Below are positions 8,866 to 20,178 of a stretch of 64,000 nt of DNA, one piece after another; within the stretch, counting starts at the first letter, position 1; every line of letters starts with the position of its first letter. Where the stretch lies: the NCBI GenBank assembly GCA_030690895.1, contig JAUYFQ010000158.1, positions 18,499 through 82,498 of the forward strand, given 5' to 3'. A program made the position numbers and the translations under genes. Source of the DNA: Sulfuricellaceae bacterium. Lineage in GTDB: Bacteria > Pseudomonadota > Gammaproteobacteria > Burkholderiales > Sulfuricellaceae. A model generated the notes under the pieces. It worked only from the letters and a program-made list of their open reading frames with translations. It made no database searches and was not told the DNA's origin.

Positions 8866-9603
8866 TCAGCACTCCACAACCTGCCCCGAAACTCCCAGAC
8901 TATCCTTGCCCATCAGGTACAGGTAGAAAGGCATCAGACTCTCTGCTTCCGGCAGGGATTCCTTCACTTCACCGGGGTGCGTTTTGACGCGTTGTGGCGA
9001 TTGGACCGGCCCAGGCACAATCGCATTGATGCGCATCCCGGGATACATCTCCAGTTCCTGCGACCAGATCCGGACCAGCGACTCTCCGGCTGATCTGGAT
9101 ACAGAAAAACTACCCCAATACGCTGCCGGGTGATGCCCATGCGTTTCCGAAGTCCACAGGATGGAAGCGTCCGGGGCAGCTTTGAGCAGAGGCAGGCAAG
9201 CACGCGTCATGGCAAACGGCGCCATCAGGTTGACACGCATGGAAACTTGCCATTGCTCCAGGGTATGCTCTTCCAGCCTTTTCAAAGTATCGAGATGGGA
9301 AGCGTTGTGCAACACGCCATCCAGGCGCCCAAGCTGCCGTTTGATCCCGCCGGCAAAGGACTCGAAGTCCTTGTCTTCCGCAGAAAACAGATCCAGAGGA
9401 AAAATGACCGCTTCCGGAAAGCCCGCCGCTTCAATTTCGTCGTAGACCGCCTCCAGTTTTTCGGTCTTTCGGCCGTGCAGGATAACGGTCGCGCCATGGG
9501 CAGCGAAACTCAGCGCGGCGGTTCGCCCTATCCCCTGACCCGCGCCCGTCACAAGAATGACACGTCCCTGCAGCAAATCTTTTGGAGCCTGATAATTTTT
9601 CAT
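8866..9603 (-). CDS. YciK-type SDR-fold protein with altered active site
   Basis: A 245-residue short-chain dehydrogenase/reductase fold protein of the YciK group. The ATG at 9603 (MKNYQAPKDLLQGRVILVTG) fits the family start. The dinucleotide motif TGAGQGIGR and the NAS motif (HNASHLD) are present. At the active site the usual YxxxK (YciK has WGAYAASK) reads WGSFSVSR here, so both the catalytic Tyr and the Lys are replaced (Phe and Arg). The upstream catalytic-Ser region reads LWTSETHG. It may be inactive or have changed chemistry. It converges on the FHA gene. Confidence 0.85.
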   Translation of the reverse strand: MKNYQAPKDLLQGRVILVTGAGQGIGRTAALSFAAHGATVILHGRKTEKLEAVYDEIEAAGFPEAVIFPLDLFSAEDKDFESFAGGIKRQLGRLDGVLHNASHLDTLKRLEEHTLEQWQVSMRVNLMAPFAMTRACLPLLKAAPDASILWTSETHGHHPAAYWGSFSVSRSAGESLVRIWSQELEMYPGMRINAIVPGPVQSPQRVKTHPGEVKESLPEAESLMPFYLYLMGKDSLGVSGQVVEC

Positions 9604-9673
9604 AATTTCCATCCAGTCTGATGGGTGGAATTATAGCGAAGAATGGTGCAATTTCACCTTGGTATTACTGGAC

Positions 9674-9694
9674 AAATAGGGGATTCCCCTATTT
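9674..9694. promoter_or_regulatory. Perfect 21-bp palindrome upstream of hybrid kinase
   Basis: The arms AAATAGGGGA and TCCCCTATTT flank a single central T. The palindrome lies about 68 nt before the hybrid kinase start, between it and the divergent SDR gene. The size and symmetry fit a dimeric regulator's operator; the regulator is unknown. Confidence 0.55.
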
Positions 9695-9761
9695 ACAAAC
9701 CGTTTGATTAGAGATGATCATACCTGTATCCAACAAAGTCGCGTTAACAGAGGGTTGCAGC

Positions 9762-12548
<2,787 letters not shown>

Positions 12549-12580
12549 AACATGAACAATGCAGTGATCCTGGGAGATTG

Positions 12581-13810
12581 ATGATGAACGAATTATTTGA
12601 CACAACGCACACAGAAACCAAAGCTGCGCCCGGTGGTCGCATTCTGATTGTCGATGATGACCCTATCGTTGCAGGCATGCTCGGCGTCTCGCTCTCGGCG
12701 GCAGGCCACGAAATTCTGGAAGCAAACTCTGGTGAAGAGGCTCTGGCCAGGCTGGCCGAGTCAAGAAACGCGGGAACGCTACCCGATCTCGTGATACTCG
12801 ACATTGAAATGCCAGATGGCATGGATAGCTATGAAACCTGCCGCAAACTACGCGTAGCAGACGCGAATCTGCCTGTCATTTTCCTCTCTGGGCACGATGA
12901 ACTGGATGACCGCTTGCGCGCCTACGACGCTGGCGGCGACGATTTTATGGCAAAACCCTTCATGCCGGATGAAGTGCTACGCAAAGCCGGACTGGCGATC
13001 GAGCACAAGCGGCGGCGAGAAGCTGCATCAGAAGACAAACGCACCTCCTTCGATACGGCCATGATGGCGCTAACCAGTCTGGGCGAATCGGGTGTCACGC
13101 TCAAATTCAGCCGTAGCGCGCTCGGTTGTCGTACGCAGCACGCACTGGCAACGCTGACTATCGAAGCCATGGGCGCTTTCGGCATCAACTGCCACGTCCA
13201 GTTAAGAGCCCCCACCGAGACACTGACCTGGACGCAGCATGGACCCGCCTCGCCGCTGGAGGAGTCGGTCATCGACAAATCGAGATTGATGGATCGCATT
13301 TTCAGTTTCCGTAACCGTCTCATCATCAACTACGACACGGTCTCGCTGCTAGTGACCAATATGCCCATTGAAAACGATGATCTCTGCGGCCGCATCCGGG
13401 ATCATGCCGCCATGATAATCGAGGCCACCGAACTGGCCGTCGATAACATTAACCTGCGTACCGAAGCAATCATGCGTTCTGACGAGTTGCACCAACTGGC
13501 AATAGCCAGTCGCAAAGCGGTGGAAGATTTGCGCAAGGATTACCGCGACCTGCAAATCGCGACCCGCCTGGAGCTTAACAGCATGGCCAATACCATTGAG
13601 GACATGTACATCCATCTCGGCCTGAGTGATAGCCAGGAACTCACTGTCAGCAACACTGTGCGCGCCTCAACCGACCGGGTTTTGGCACTATTTGATAGAA
13701 GCAGCGACCTTGATAAAAATTTTGCCGGAATCGTCGAAGAACTGACGAAAGTCGGCGAACACACAGTAAAGCAGGAAAGTGAAACTGCGCCGGAAGTGGA
13801 GCTCTGGTAG
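12581..13810 (+). CDS. Response regulator with unclassified C-terminal output region
   Basis: A 409-residue protein. The receiver domain (about residues 15-140) has the acidic pocket IVDDDP, the phospho-Asp in LVILDIEMPD, and the Lys in FMAKPF. The remaining 260 residues contain no HTH, GGDEF, EAL or HD signature that I recognise. About residues 160-310 look like an alpha/beta sensory domain and about 310-409 like coiled helices. GGGAG precedes tandem ATGs at 12581 and 12584. It starts 33 nt after the hybrid kinase and should receive phosphate from its HPt domain. Confidence 0.85.
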   Translation: MMNELFDTTHTETKAAPGGRILIVDDDPIVAGMLGVSLSAAGHEILEANSGEEALARLAESRNAGTLPDLVILDIEMPDGMDSYETCRKLRVADANLPVIFLSGHDELDDRLRAYDAGGDDFMAKPFMPDEVLRKAGLAIEHKRRREAASEDKRTSFDTAMMALTSLGESGVTLKFSRSALGCRTQHALATLTIEAMGAFGINCHVQLRAPTETLTWTQHGPASPLEESVIDKSRLMDRIFSFRNRLIINYDTVSLLVTNMPIENDDLCGRIRDHAAMIIEATELAVDNINLRTEAIMRSDELHQLAIASRKAVEDLRKDYRDLQIATRLELNSMANTIEDMYIHLGLSDSQELTVSNTVRASTDRVLALFDRSSDLDKNFAGIVEELTKVGEHTVKQESETAPEVELW

Positions 13811-13840
13811 CGTCAATTCATCGTGCGATAGGGCACATTG

Positions 13841-13866
13841 CAGGCCGGTCTTCTACCCGACCTGCA
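13841..13866. terminator. Possible bidirectional hairpin between response regulator and amtB
   Basis: GCAGGCCGG and CCGACCTGC pair with one mismatch across an 8-nt loop, in the gap between convergent genes. There is no clear T-run, so termination is only suggested. Confidence 0.3.
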
Positions 13867-13897
13867 CACCACACCTATATGACGAACCAACAGTCAG

Positions 13898-15094
13898 CTA
13901 CAACTCACCCTCAGGCGTTGCCGAAATCTTGTGTATCGACAAGTCGGCGCCGTTGAACTCATCCTCGGGGTCGAGGCGGATGCCGACCAGTTTTCTGAGC
14001 ACACCATAAACCAGCGTGCCGCCGACCAGGGCAATGACTACGCCCAGCAACGTCCCAGCCAGTTGCGAGGCAAAGCTGACACCGCCAAGCCCGCCCAACG
14101 CCTTCAAACCAAAAATTCCCGCTGCAATGCCGCCCCACGCACCGCACAGGCCATGCAAAGGCCAGACCCCCAGCACATCATCGATTTTCCACTTGTTCTG
14201 GGTCATCATGAACATCCAGACGAACATGGCGCCAGCAACCAGCCCTGTTGCCAGAGCGCCCAGCGGGTGCATCAAATCGGAGCCTGCGCAGACTGCGACC
14301 AGTCCGGCCAGCGGACCGTTATGGACAAAGCCAGGGTCGTTTTTACCGACCACCAGTGCGGCCAGGGTGCCGCCGACCATCGCCATCAGGGAATTCACTG
14401 CGACCAGTCCGCTGATTTTTCCTATTTCCTGAGCGGACATGACATTGAAGCCGAACCAGCCCACGGTCAGAATCCATGCTCCCAGCGCCAAAAAGGGAAT
14501 ATTTGAAGGCGGATGAGCGGCGACCAGGCCGTCCTTGGTGTAACGCCCGCGACGCGCACCCAGCAAAATGACGGCAGGCAAGGCAATCCAGCCGCCCATG
14601 GCATGCACCACGACCGATCCGGCAAAATCGTGAAACTCTTCGCCGAACAGGGACTTGAGCGCATCCTGTATGCCGTAGTGGTGGTTCCAGGCAATGCCTT
14701 CAAAGAAGGGGTAGACGAAGCCCACCAGAAGGAAGGTGGCAGCCAACTGAGGATTAAAGCGGGCGCGTTCGGCAATGCCGCCGGAAACAATCGCCGGGAT
14801 GGCTGCGGCGAAGGTCAGCAGGAAAAAGAATTTGACCAGATCGTAACCGCCCTTCTGTATTAGCGTTTCTGCTCCCTGCATGAACTGAATGCCGTAAGCG
14901 ATCGAGTAGCCAATAAAGAAATAGGCGATGGTCGAGACGGCAAAGTCGCTCAGAATCTTGACCAGCGCATTGACCTGATTCTTTTTGCGCACGGTGCCCA
15001 GTTCCAGAAAGGCAAACCCGGCGTGCATGGCCAGCACCATGATGGCGCCCAGCAAGATAAAAAGGACATCACTCCCTGTTTTCAACTCGTTCAT
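13898..15094 (-). CDS. amtB: Ammonium transporter Amt
   Basis: An inner-membrane ammonium channel of 398 residues with about 11 hydrophobic helices. The twin pore histidines are in VVVHAMGG and WPLHGLCGAWGG, and the conserved Asp region is FHDFAGS. The frame extends 18 codons further upstream, but the ATG at 15094 (MNELKTGSDVLF) has GGAG before it and starts just before the first helix. No glnK/glnB gene is adjacent. A sigma-54 promoter and an NtrC-like palindrome lie upstream, so expression under nitrogen limitation is expected. Confidence 0.95.
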   Translation of the reverse strand: MNELKTGSDVLFILLGAIMVLAMHAGFAFLELGTVRKKNQVNALVKILSDFAVSTIAYFFIGYSIAYGIQFMQGAETLIQKGGYDLVKFFFLLTFAAAIPAIVSGGIAERARFNPQLAATFLLVGFVYPFFEGIAWNHHYGIQDALKSLFGEEFHDFAGSVVVHAMGGWIALPAVILLGARRGRYTKDGLVAAHPPSNIPFLALGAWILTVGWFGFNVMSAQEIGKISGLVAVNSLMAMVGGTLAALVVGKNDPGFVHNGPLAGLVAVCAGSDLMHPLGALATGLVAGAMFVWMFMMTQNKWKIDDVLGVWPLHGLCGAWGGIAAGIFGLKALGGLGGVSFASQLAGTLLGVVIALVGGTLVYGVLRKLVGIRLDPEDEFNGADLSIHKISATPEGEL

Positions 15095-15131
15095 AGACCC
15101 AGCTCTCCATAAAAATATCGGGCGCAACGAA

Positions 15132-15147
15132 TGCAATTTTCGTTCCA
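15132..15147 (-). promoter_or_regulatory. Sigma-54 promoter of amtB
   Basis: Read on the minus strand the sequence is TGGAACG-aaaa-TTGCA. It matches the -24/-12 consensus TGGCACG-N4-TTGCW with one change, and sits about 38 nt upstream of the amtB ATG. Confidence 0.75.
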
Positions 15148-15209
15148 CATTGTTTACTTACTGTTTTATAAGGATATTCATAACAATACAAAAAATTACA
15201 GGCAATTTT

Positions 15210-15227
15210 CGCACCACTTTTGTGCGC
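15210..15227. promoter_or_regulatory. NtrC-like enhancer site upstream of amtB
   Basis: CGCACC-acttttg-TGCGC is an imperfect palindrome resembling NtrC sites (GCACC-N5-GGTGC). It is placed about 65 bp upstream of the sigma-54 promoter, as expected for an enhancer. It is the only such site I found. Confidence 0.55.
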
Positions 15228-15340
15228 CATCGTTAAACCATGCACCAGATCAAGACGAGGATCATGTCTATCATCGTCATAAACTTGTCATTCCCCGCAC
15301 GCTTCACCATACTGCTCGAATCATCAAATGGAAATTTGAG

Positions 15341-15483
15341 TTTAACCACGGGGTACACGGGGGGCACGGGGAAAACAAAGGCTTGGAAGTGGTTTTTTTT
15401 GGGGAGGACACCCATTGGGTGATAGGCCGTACTTTTATAGCCCATTGAATTCCCCCGTGATCCCCGTGTACCCCGTGGTTAAA
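15341..15483. repeat. 143-bp palindrome-ended repeat, copy A
   Basis: The gap between amtB and pyrD (15095-15511) holds the amtB promoter and this element. Its ends are exact 22-bp inverted repeats (left end TTTAACCACGGGGTAC...). The interior carries the motif CACCCATTGGGTGATAGG. A second copy, inverted, lies at 42171-42307 with roughly 85% identity by eye. It has no coding capacity, so a MITE-like or large REP element is likely. Its right end is only 28 nt from the pyrD start. Confidence 0.8.
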
Positions 15484-15511
15484 CTGCTTTTTTAAGGATA
15501 AAGATTCGCTC

Positions 15512-16528
15512 ATGCTGCCCTACTCCCTGCTGCGCTCGATATTCTTCCGCATGGACGCGGAATCCGCCCATCACCTCGGGATGGAGTCCATGAAAATTGC
15601 CCATCGCCTCGGCATGTTGGGGCTACTGGCGCACTCAGCCCCGGCCAGCCCCAGAACGGTCATGGGGATCACCTTCCCCAACCCGGTCGGCCTGGCCGCC
15701 GGACTGGACAAGAATGGCGACTATATCGATGCACTGGCCGCGCTGGGGTTCGGTTTCATTGAAATCGGCACGGTCACGCCCCGCCCGCAACCCGGCAATC
15801 CCAAACCACGCCTGTTCAGGCTGCCACCGGCCAGAGCCATCATCAATCGCATGGGGTTCAACAACGATGGGGTGGACAAGCTGATAGAGAATGTCAACAA
15901 GGCGCGTTTCCGTGGCGTGCTGGGCATCAACATCGGCAAGAATTTCGACACCCCGATCGAGCGTGCCGCCGATGATTACCTGATCTGCCTGCGCAAGGTG
16001 TATCCACACGCCAGCTACGCCACCGTCAACATCTCCTCACCCAACACCAAAAACCTGCGTCAACTGCAACAAGCCAGCGAACTGGATGCCCTGCTGGATG
16101 CGCTCAAGAACGAACAGGCTCAGTTGGCTCAGACGCACGGCAAGTACGTTCCGGTGACTTTGAAAATCGCCCCCGACCTGGGCACCGAAGAAGTCCTGCA
16201 GATTGCCGACCTGCTGCTGAAATATCAGTTCGACGGCGTCATCGCAACCAACACCACCCTGTCGCGCGAGGGCGTCGAAGGTCTGCCCAACAGTGATGAA
16301 GCAGGCGGCCTGAGCGGCGCACCCGTCCGCCTCAAGTCAACCTCAGTCATCAAGCAACTCAGCCTGGCGCTTCAGAACAAACTGCCCATCATCGGGGTAG
16401 GCGGCATCATGGACGGGCTGGATGCCAAGGAAAAAATACTGGCCGGTGCCAGCCTGGTCCAGTTTTACAGTGGCTTCATCTACCGTGGCCCGGAACTGAT
16501 CCGCGAGGCCTGCGAGGAAATTCAATGA
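15512..16528 (+). CDS. pyrD: Dihydroorotate dehydrogenase (quinone), class 2
   Basis: A membrane-associated flavoenzyme that oxidises dihydroorotate to orotate in pyrimidine synthesis and passes electrons to quinone; 338 residues, the usual length. The N-terminal amphipathic quinone-binding helices ([18 protein letters not shown]) mark class 2. FMN and substrate motifs are [42 protein letters not shown] with the catalytic Ser, GVIATNTT and IIGVGGI. It stands alone between repeats. The REP at 16589-16660, followed by a T-run, may end its transcript. Confidence 0.97.
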   Translation: MLPYSLLRSIFFRMDAESAHHLGMESMKIAHRLGMLGLLAHSAPASPRTVMGITFPNPVGLAAGLDKNGDYIDALAALGFGFIEIGTVTPRPQPGNPKPRLFRLPPARAIINRMGFNNDGVDKLIENVNKARFRGVLGINIGKNFDTPIERAADDYLICLRKVYPHASYATVNISSPNTKNLRQLQQASELDALLDALKNEQAQLAQTHGKYVPVTLKIAPDLGTEEVLQIADLLLKYQFDGVIATNTTLSREGVEGLPNSDEAGGLSGAPVRLKSTSVIKQLSLALQNKLPIIGVGGIMDGLDAKEKILAGASLVQFYSGFIYRGPELIREACEEIQ

Positions 16529-16545
16529 GACTTAACGTGAAACGC

Positions 16546-16710
16546 AACTGTTCAGGTGGTCATTACCCATTGAAAAATAACGACAAACCCGTTCGGCCTG
16601 AGCTTGTCGAAGGCTATTATCGGTGTGAAAATTGCGGTTCGACAAGCTCACCGCGAACGGTGGTTTTTTTGAAACAATGCCTTACAAGAAAAATGCCTAC
16701 CTGAACAGTT
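16546..16710. repeat. REP palindrome within an outer inverted repeat, downstream of pyrD
   Basis: The region 16529-16861 has no gene and is made of repeats. The arms at 16589-16611 (CCGTTCGGCCTGAGC...) and 16638-16660 (...GCTCACCGCGAACGG) pair almost fully and are followed by TGGTTTTTTT, so the hairpin could also end the pyrD transcript. AACTGTTCAGGT (16546-16557) and ACCTGAACAGTT (16699-16710) form an exact 12-bp outer inverted repeat. A related REP lies at 40436-40494. Confidence 0.75.
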
Positions 16711-16742
16711 ACCGTGAAACAACGCAAAGCGTTGCCATCAGA

Positions 16743-16857
16743 CCCCCTCTCCCATTGGGGGAGGGCTGGGGTGGGGGAGACTTTCATGGTGAAGTGCTGT
16801 CGCTTGGAAGCGCCTACTTTTGGTTCATAATTTGGGGCGGTACTTCACCATGAAAGT
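16743..16857. repeat. Composite palindromic repeat, copy 1
   Basis: It has two parts. First is a CCCTCTCCC/GGGGGAGGG palindrome at 16743-16778. Second is a 78-bp element at 16780-16857 with exact 16-bp inverted ends (ACTTTCATGGTGAAGT / ACTTCACCATGAAAGT) and the core CTACTTTTGGTTCATAATT. The same two parts recur in the same order and orientation at 20179-20294. The right end is 4 nt from the ald ATG, so the ald leader lies in the repeat. Confidence 0.8.
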
Positions 16858-16861
16858 TAGA

Positions 16862-17977
16862 ATGAAAATTGGCATCCCCAAGGAAATCAAGGATCACGAA
16901 TTCCGGGTCGGTTTGACGCCATCCGGCGCACGCGCCTTGAGCGAAGCCGGGCATGAGGTTCATGTGCAATCCGGTGCGGGCGAGGCTATCGGCTTCAGCG
17001 ACGCACAATATGCAGAAGCAGGCGCAAGACTGACGGCCGATGCAGAAGAAGTCTGGCGCTGCCCGCTCATGATCAAGGTCAAGGAACCTCAGGCCAGCGA
17101 AATCAGCCTGCTCCAGGAAGGCCAGATCGTATTTTCCTACCTGCACCTGGCGGCTGACCCCACGCTGACGCGCCAACTGCTCGAACTCAAGATCATCGGC
17201 ATCGCCTATGAAACAGTCAGCGATTCACGAGGCAGGCTACCCCTGCTCACCCCGATGTCTGAAGTCGCTGGGCGCATCGCCGTACAGGTCGGCGCAAATG
17301 CGCTGCAAATGGCCAATGGCGGGCGCGGCGTGCTGCTGGGCGGGGTGCCGGGCGTCTCACCGGGCAAGGTGCTGATCCTCGGCGCAGGCACGGTGGGTAC
17401 AGAGGCCGCAAAAATGGCCATCGGCTTGGGCGCGGACGTCACCATCCTGAACACCAGCCTGCCACGCCTGCGGGAACTGGATAATTACTTCGGCGGACGC
17501 ATCAAAACGCAATTCTCCGAACCCGCTGCCATCGAGAGGCTGACCCGATCCGCCGATCTGGTGATCGGTTCAGTCCTGATTCCCGGCAAACGCGCGCCCA
17601 AACTCCTGTCACGCAAACTGGTCAGTGAAATGCATCCAGGCTCCGTGCTGGTGGATGTCGCCATCGATCAGGGCGGATGCGCCGAAACCTCCCGCCCGAC
17701 CACCCACTCCGCACCCACCTATATCGAAGAAGGCGTCGTGCATTACTGCGTCACCAACATGCCCGCCGCCTGTGCGCGCACCTCAACCCAGGCGCTGACC
17801 CACGCCACCCTGCCCTATATCCTGAGCATCGCGAACCAGGGTTACCGCCAGGCGATGCAGGAAAATAGCGGCTTAAGAAACGGACTCAACCTCCATCTGG
17901 GAAAAATAACCCATCCAGGGGTAGCGGAGGATATGGGCTACACCCTCACGCCCGCAGAGCAAATCATTAGCGCCTGA
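16862..17977 (+). CDS. ald: Alanine dehydrogenase
   Basis: An NAD-dependent enzyme interconverting L-alanine with pyruvate and ammonia; 371 residues, as usual. Start region KEIKDHEFRVGLTP, catalytic Lys in MIKVKEP, catalytic His in SYLHLAAD, nucleotide fold ILGAGTVGTEAAK, and active-site Asp in DVAIDQGGCAETSRPTTH. The family starts MKIGxPKEI, which favours the ATG at 16862; an in-frame ATG at 16850 lies inside the right arm of the adjacent repeat. No strong ribosome site is seen for either. Together with alr it links alanine to nitrogen metabolism. Confidence 0.95.
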   Translation: MKIGIPKEIKDHEFRVGLTPSGARALSEAGHEVHVQSGAGEAIGFSDAQYAEAGARLTADAEEVWRCPLMIKVKEPQASEISLLQEGQIVFSYLHLAADPTLTRQLLELKIIGIAYETVSDSRGRLPLLTPMSEVAGRIAVQVGANALQMANGGRGVLLGGVPGVSPGKVLILGAGTVGTEAAKMAIGLGADVTILNTSLPRLRELDNYFGGRIKTQFSEPAAIERLTRSADLVIGSVLIPGKRAPKLLSRKLVSEMHPGSVLVDVAIDQGGCAETSRPTTHSAPTYIEEGVVHYCVTNMPAACARTSTQALTHATLPYILSIANQGYRQAMQENSGLRNGLNLHLGKITHPGVAEDMGYTLTPAEQIISA

Positions 17978-18135
17978 CTGCCATGTTCCGTTGTTCAATT
18001 ATCCCTAAACTTGCATCTAGGGCTGGTCACGCACCCCCTGTGTGGAGTCGGATTTAGAGTACGAACACACCCTTTCCACCCATAACAACGAAAGCTTTGT
18101 TTGCTTTCATCTGTATATTTTCATAACATACAAAT

Positions 18136-18435
18136 ATGATTGATTTGGCGAAAATCACTGGCTTCGACTGGGATAGTGGAAATATCCGCAAGAACGACAA
18201 ACATGGCGTATCAATGGCCGAAGCGGAACAACTTTTTTTCAATGATCCGCTCCTCCTGCTTGCCGACGCAAAACACAGCCGGAATGAACCCCGCTTTCAC
18301 GCCTTGGGCAAAACAGACGAGGGAAGAACGCTGCACATTACCTTCACGCTACGTAATAGCGACGAAAAAATTCGCGTCATCTCGGCTAGAGACATGCATC
18401 GAAAGGAGCGCACAATTTATGAACAAACAGCTTAA
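18136..18435 (+). CDS. brnT: BrnT-family toxin
   Basis: A 99-residue protein of the BrnT ribonuclease-toxin family (RelE-like fold). The family pattern is visible: GFDWDSGNIRKNDKHGVSMAEAEQLFF, then ERF-like EPRFHALGKTDEGR, and the C-terminal IRVISARDMHRKERTIYEQ. It overlaps the next gene by 17 nt. BrnT toxins usually act as mRNA nucleases and are neutralised by the downstream RHH antitoxin. Confidence 0.88.
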   Translation: MIDLAKITGFDWDSGNIRKNDKHGVSMAEAEQLFFNDPLLLLADAKHSRNEPRFHALGKTDEGRTLHITFTLRNSDEKIRVISARDMHRKERTIYEQTA

Positions 18436-18685
18436 AGAAATCCCCAAGTTCAAAAACGAAGCAGAAGAACGCGCCTTCTGGGAAAGTTGCGACTCCACTG
18501 ACTACCTCGATTGGGCAAAAGCCCGGCGGGCTGCGCTGCCCAACCTGAAGCCATCGACAAAGACCATTTCACTGCGCCTGCCACAGCATCTTCTGGATTC
18601 GATCAAGGCCGCCGCCAATTCGCGTGATGTGCCATATCAATCGCTCATTAAAGTGTGGCTGCAGGAGAAGCTGCATAATCATTGA
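18419..18685 (+). CDS. brnA: BrnA/CopG-type antitoxin
   Basis: An 88-residue protein. The N-terminal toxin-binding part (FKNEAEERAFWES) is followed by a ribbon-helix-helix DNA-binding segment (ISLRLPQHLLDSIKAAA...VPYQSLIKVWLQEKL). The ATG at 18419 has AAGGAG upstream and lies inside the end of brnT, so translation is coupled. Such antitoxins also repress their own operon. The frame is open further upstream but that overlaps brnT fully. Confidence 0.85.
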   Translation: MNKQLKEIPKFKNEAEERAFWESCDSTDYLDWAKARRAALPNLKPSTKTISLRLPQHLLDSIKAAANSRDVPYQSLIKVWLQEKLHNH

Positions 18686-18719
18686 GGCAGTCACGGCGTT
18701 TTCCCTCACTGAGTTAGCC

Positions 18720-20114
18720 CTACTCCCCTTCCAGCACCTCCAGCACATCCTGCTGAGGATGATCCAGCTCGACCGCTTCGATCTTGCGGAAGCGGTCGCT
18801 GATTTTCTTGCTGGTGGTATGCACTTCCAGCGCGTCGTCGTGGGCCAGGCGGATGTGGTCGGCGAGTTTTTTCATGCGCGTGTCGAAGCGTTCGAATTCC
18901 TTGCCCAGCTTGTTGAGTGCATCCTTGATGATATGCACTTGCTTGCGGGTTTCCACGTCTTTCATTACCGCCCTGGCGGTATTCAGCACTGCCATCATGG
19001 TGGTGGGTGAGACGATCCATACCCGTTTGCTCATGGCGTAATCCACGACGTCGCCATGGTAGGCATGGATTTCGGCAAACACCGCCTCGGCGGGGATGAA
19101 CATCACCGCGCCGTCAGAGGTTTCGTTGGCAATGATGTATTTGCCTGCGATGTCGTCCACGTGCTTCCTGACGTCCGCCTTGAACTGTTTCTGCGCCACG
19201 GCGCGGTCGAGTTCGCTGACGCCCGGCGTGAACATCCTGTGATAATTTTCGAGCGGAAATTTGGAATCCACCGCCACCGTGCCGGTGGGTTCGGGCAGGA
19301 ACAGGGCGCAATCCACGCGACTACCAGTGGACAGGGTGTACTGCATGGCATACATGGTGGGCGGCAGGATATTGCGTATTAGATTCTCCAGTTGCACCTC
19401 GCCGAACGCGCCGCGCGAGCGCTTGTCGCCGAGCAGTTCCTGCAAGCTGACGACATTGGTGGTGAGGCCGTCGATTTTTTTCTGCGCTTCGTCGATGGTG
19501 GCCAGGCGCGCCATTACGTTGGCGAAGGTTTCATTGGTTTTCTTGAAGCCCTCGTCCAAGCGCTCCGTCACTTTGCCGGAAATTTCTTCCAGACGGCCAT
19601 CCACGGTCTTGCTCAGGCCTTCGATGGTCGTCACCAGTTGCTGGGTGCTGTGCTTCATGGTGATCTGGATGAGTTCCTGGTCGGCCCTGCCCTGCTCCGC
19701 CAGCGTCTGCATGGTTTTGGTGATGACCTCGACGCGCATGGCGTCCTGCTTGCCTTGCAAGGCAGCGCTCAGCTCGGCAAGCTGCTTCAGCATCGCCTCG
19801 CGGGTTTGGGCCAGATTATCGTTCTGTGCCAGTTGCAGGGATTGCATGGCATCTCGCGTCTGCTTCAACTCCTGCGCCACGCTGTCGCGCAAGCGTTCCG
19901 AACTCTGGCTCAAGGCCTGATTGATGCGGTCGCCCTGTTTGGTCAGGCCTTCATGCAGATCGCTCAGCATGGCGCGGTGTTTTTCTTCCAGAACACGGGA
20001 AAGGTAATCGGGTAAGGCATGTTGAGAATGGGTCAACCCGCCAAGCTTGATTCCGACCCAGAGCGCGGCCAGCAGAATGGCAAATATCAGTATGGCAATC
20101 AGAATTTCGAGCAT
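18720..20114 (-). CDS. rmuC: DNA recombination protein RmuC
   Basis: A 464-residue protein. An N-terminal membrane helix (LIAILIFAILLAALWVGIKL) is followed by a long coiled coil (about residues 35-230). The RmuC nuclease-like domain comes last (about 235-430; GAFGEVQLENLIRNILPP, RVDCALFLPE, AVDSKFPLENY). RmuC limits DNA rearrangements such as inversions between inverted repeats. GGGAG precedes the ATG. It is convergent with brnTA and flanked on its 5' side by a composite repeat. Confidence 0.95.
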   Translation of the reverse strand: MLEILIAILIFAILLAALWVGIKLGGLTHSQHALPDYLSRVLEEKHRAMLSDLHEGLTKQGDRINQALSQSSERLRDSVAQELKQTRDAMQSLQLAQNDNLAQTREAMLKQLAELSAALQGKQDAMRVEVITKTMQTLAEQGRADQELIQITMKHSTQQLVTTIEGLSKTVDGRLEEISGKVTERLDEGFKKTNETFANVMARLATIDEAQKKIDGLTTNVVSLQELLGDKRSRGAFGEVQLENLIRNILPPTMYAMQYTLSTGSRVDCALFLPEPTGTVAVDSKFPLENYHRMFTPGVSELDRAVAQKQFKADVRKHVDDIAGKYIIANETSDGAVMFIPAEAVFAEIHAYHGDVVDYAMSKRVWIVSPTTMMAVLNTARAVMKDVETRKQVHIIKDALNKLGKEFERFDTRMKKLADHIRLAHDDALEVHTTSKKISDRFRKIEAVELDHPQQDVLEVLEGE

Positions 20115-20178
20115 ATTTTTCTCCCGGCGGGGAGTATACCCCGGCAGTTAGCGTAAAACTCGCGAAGCGAGCCTGCGT

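Noticed and set aside
15344..15483. Small frames through the 143-bp repeat suggested short proteins
   Set aside because: They are created by the palindromic ends, lack ribosome sites and differ between the two copies of the element.
18054..18242. Antisense frame over the start of brnT
   Set aside because: It has no ribosome site, and the sense strand encodes a well-recognised toxin family.
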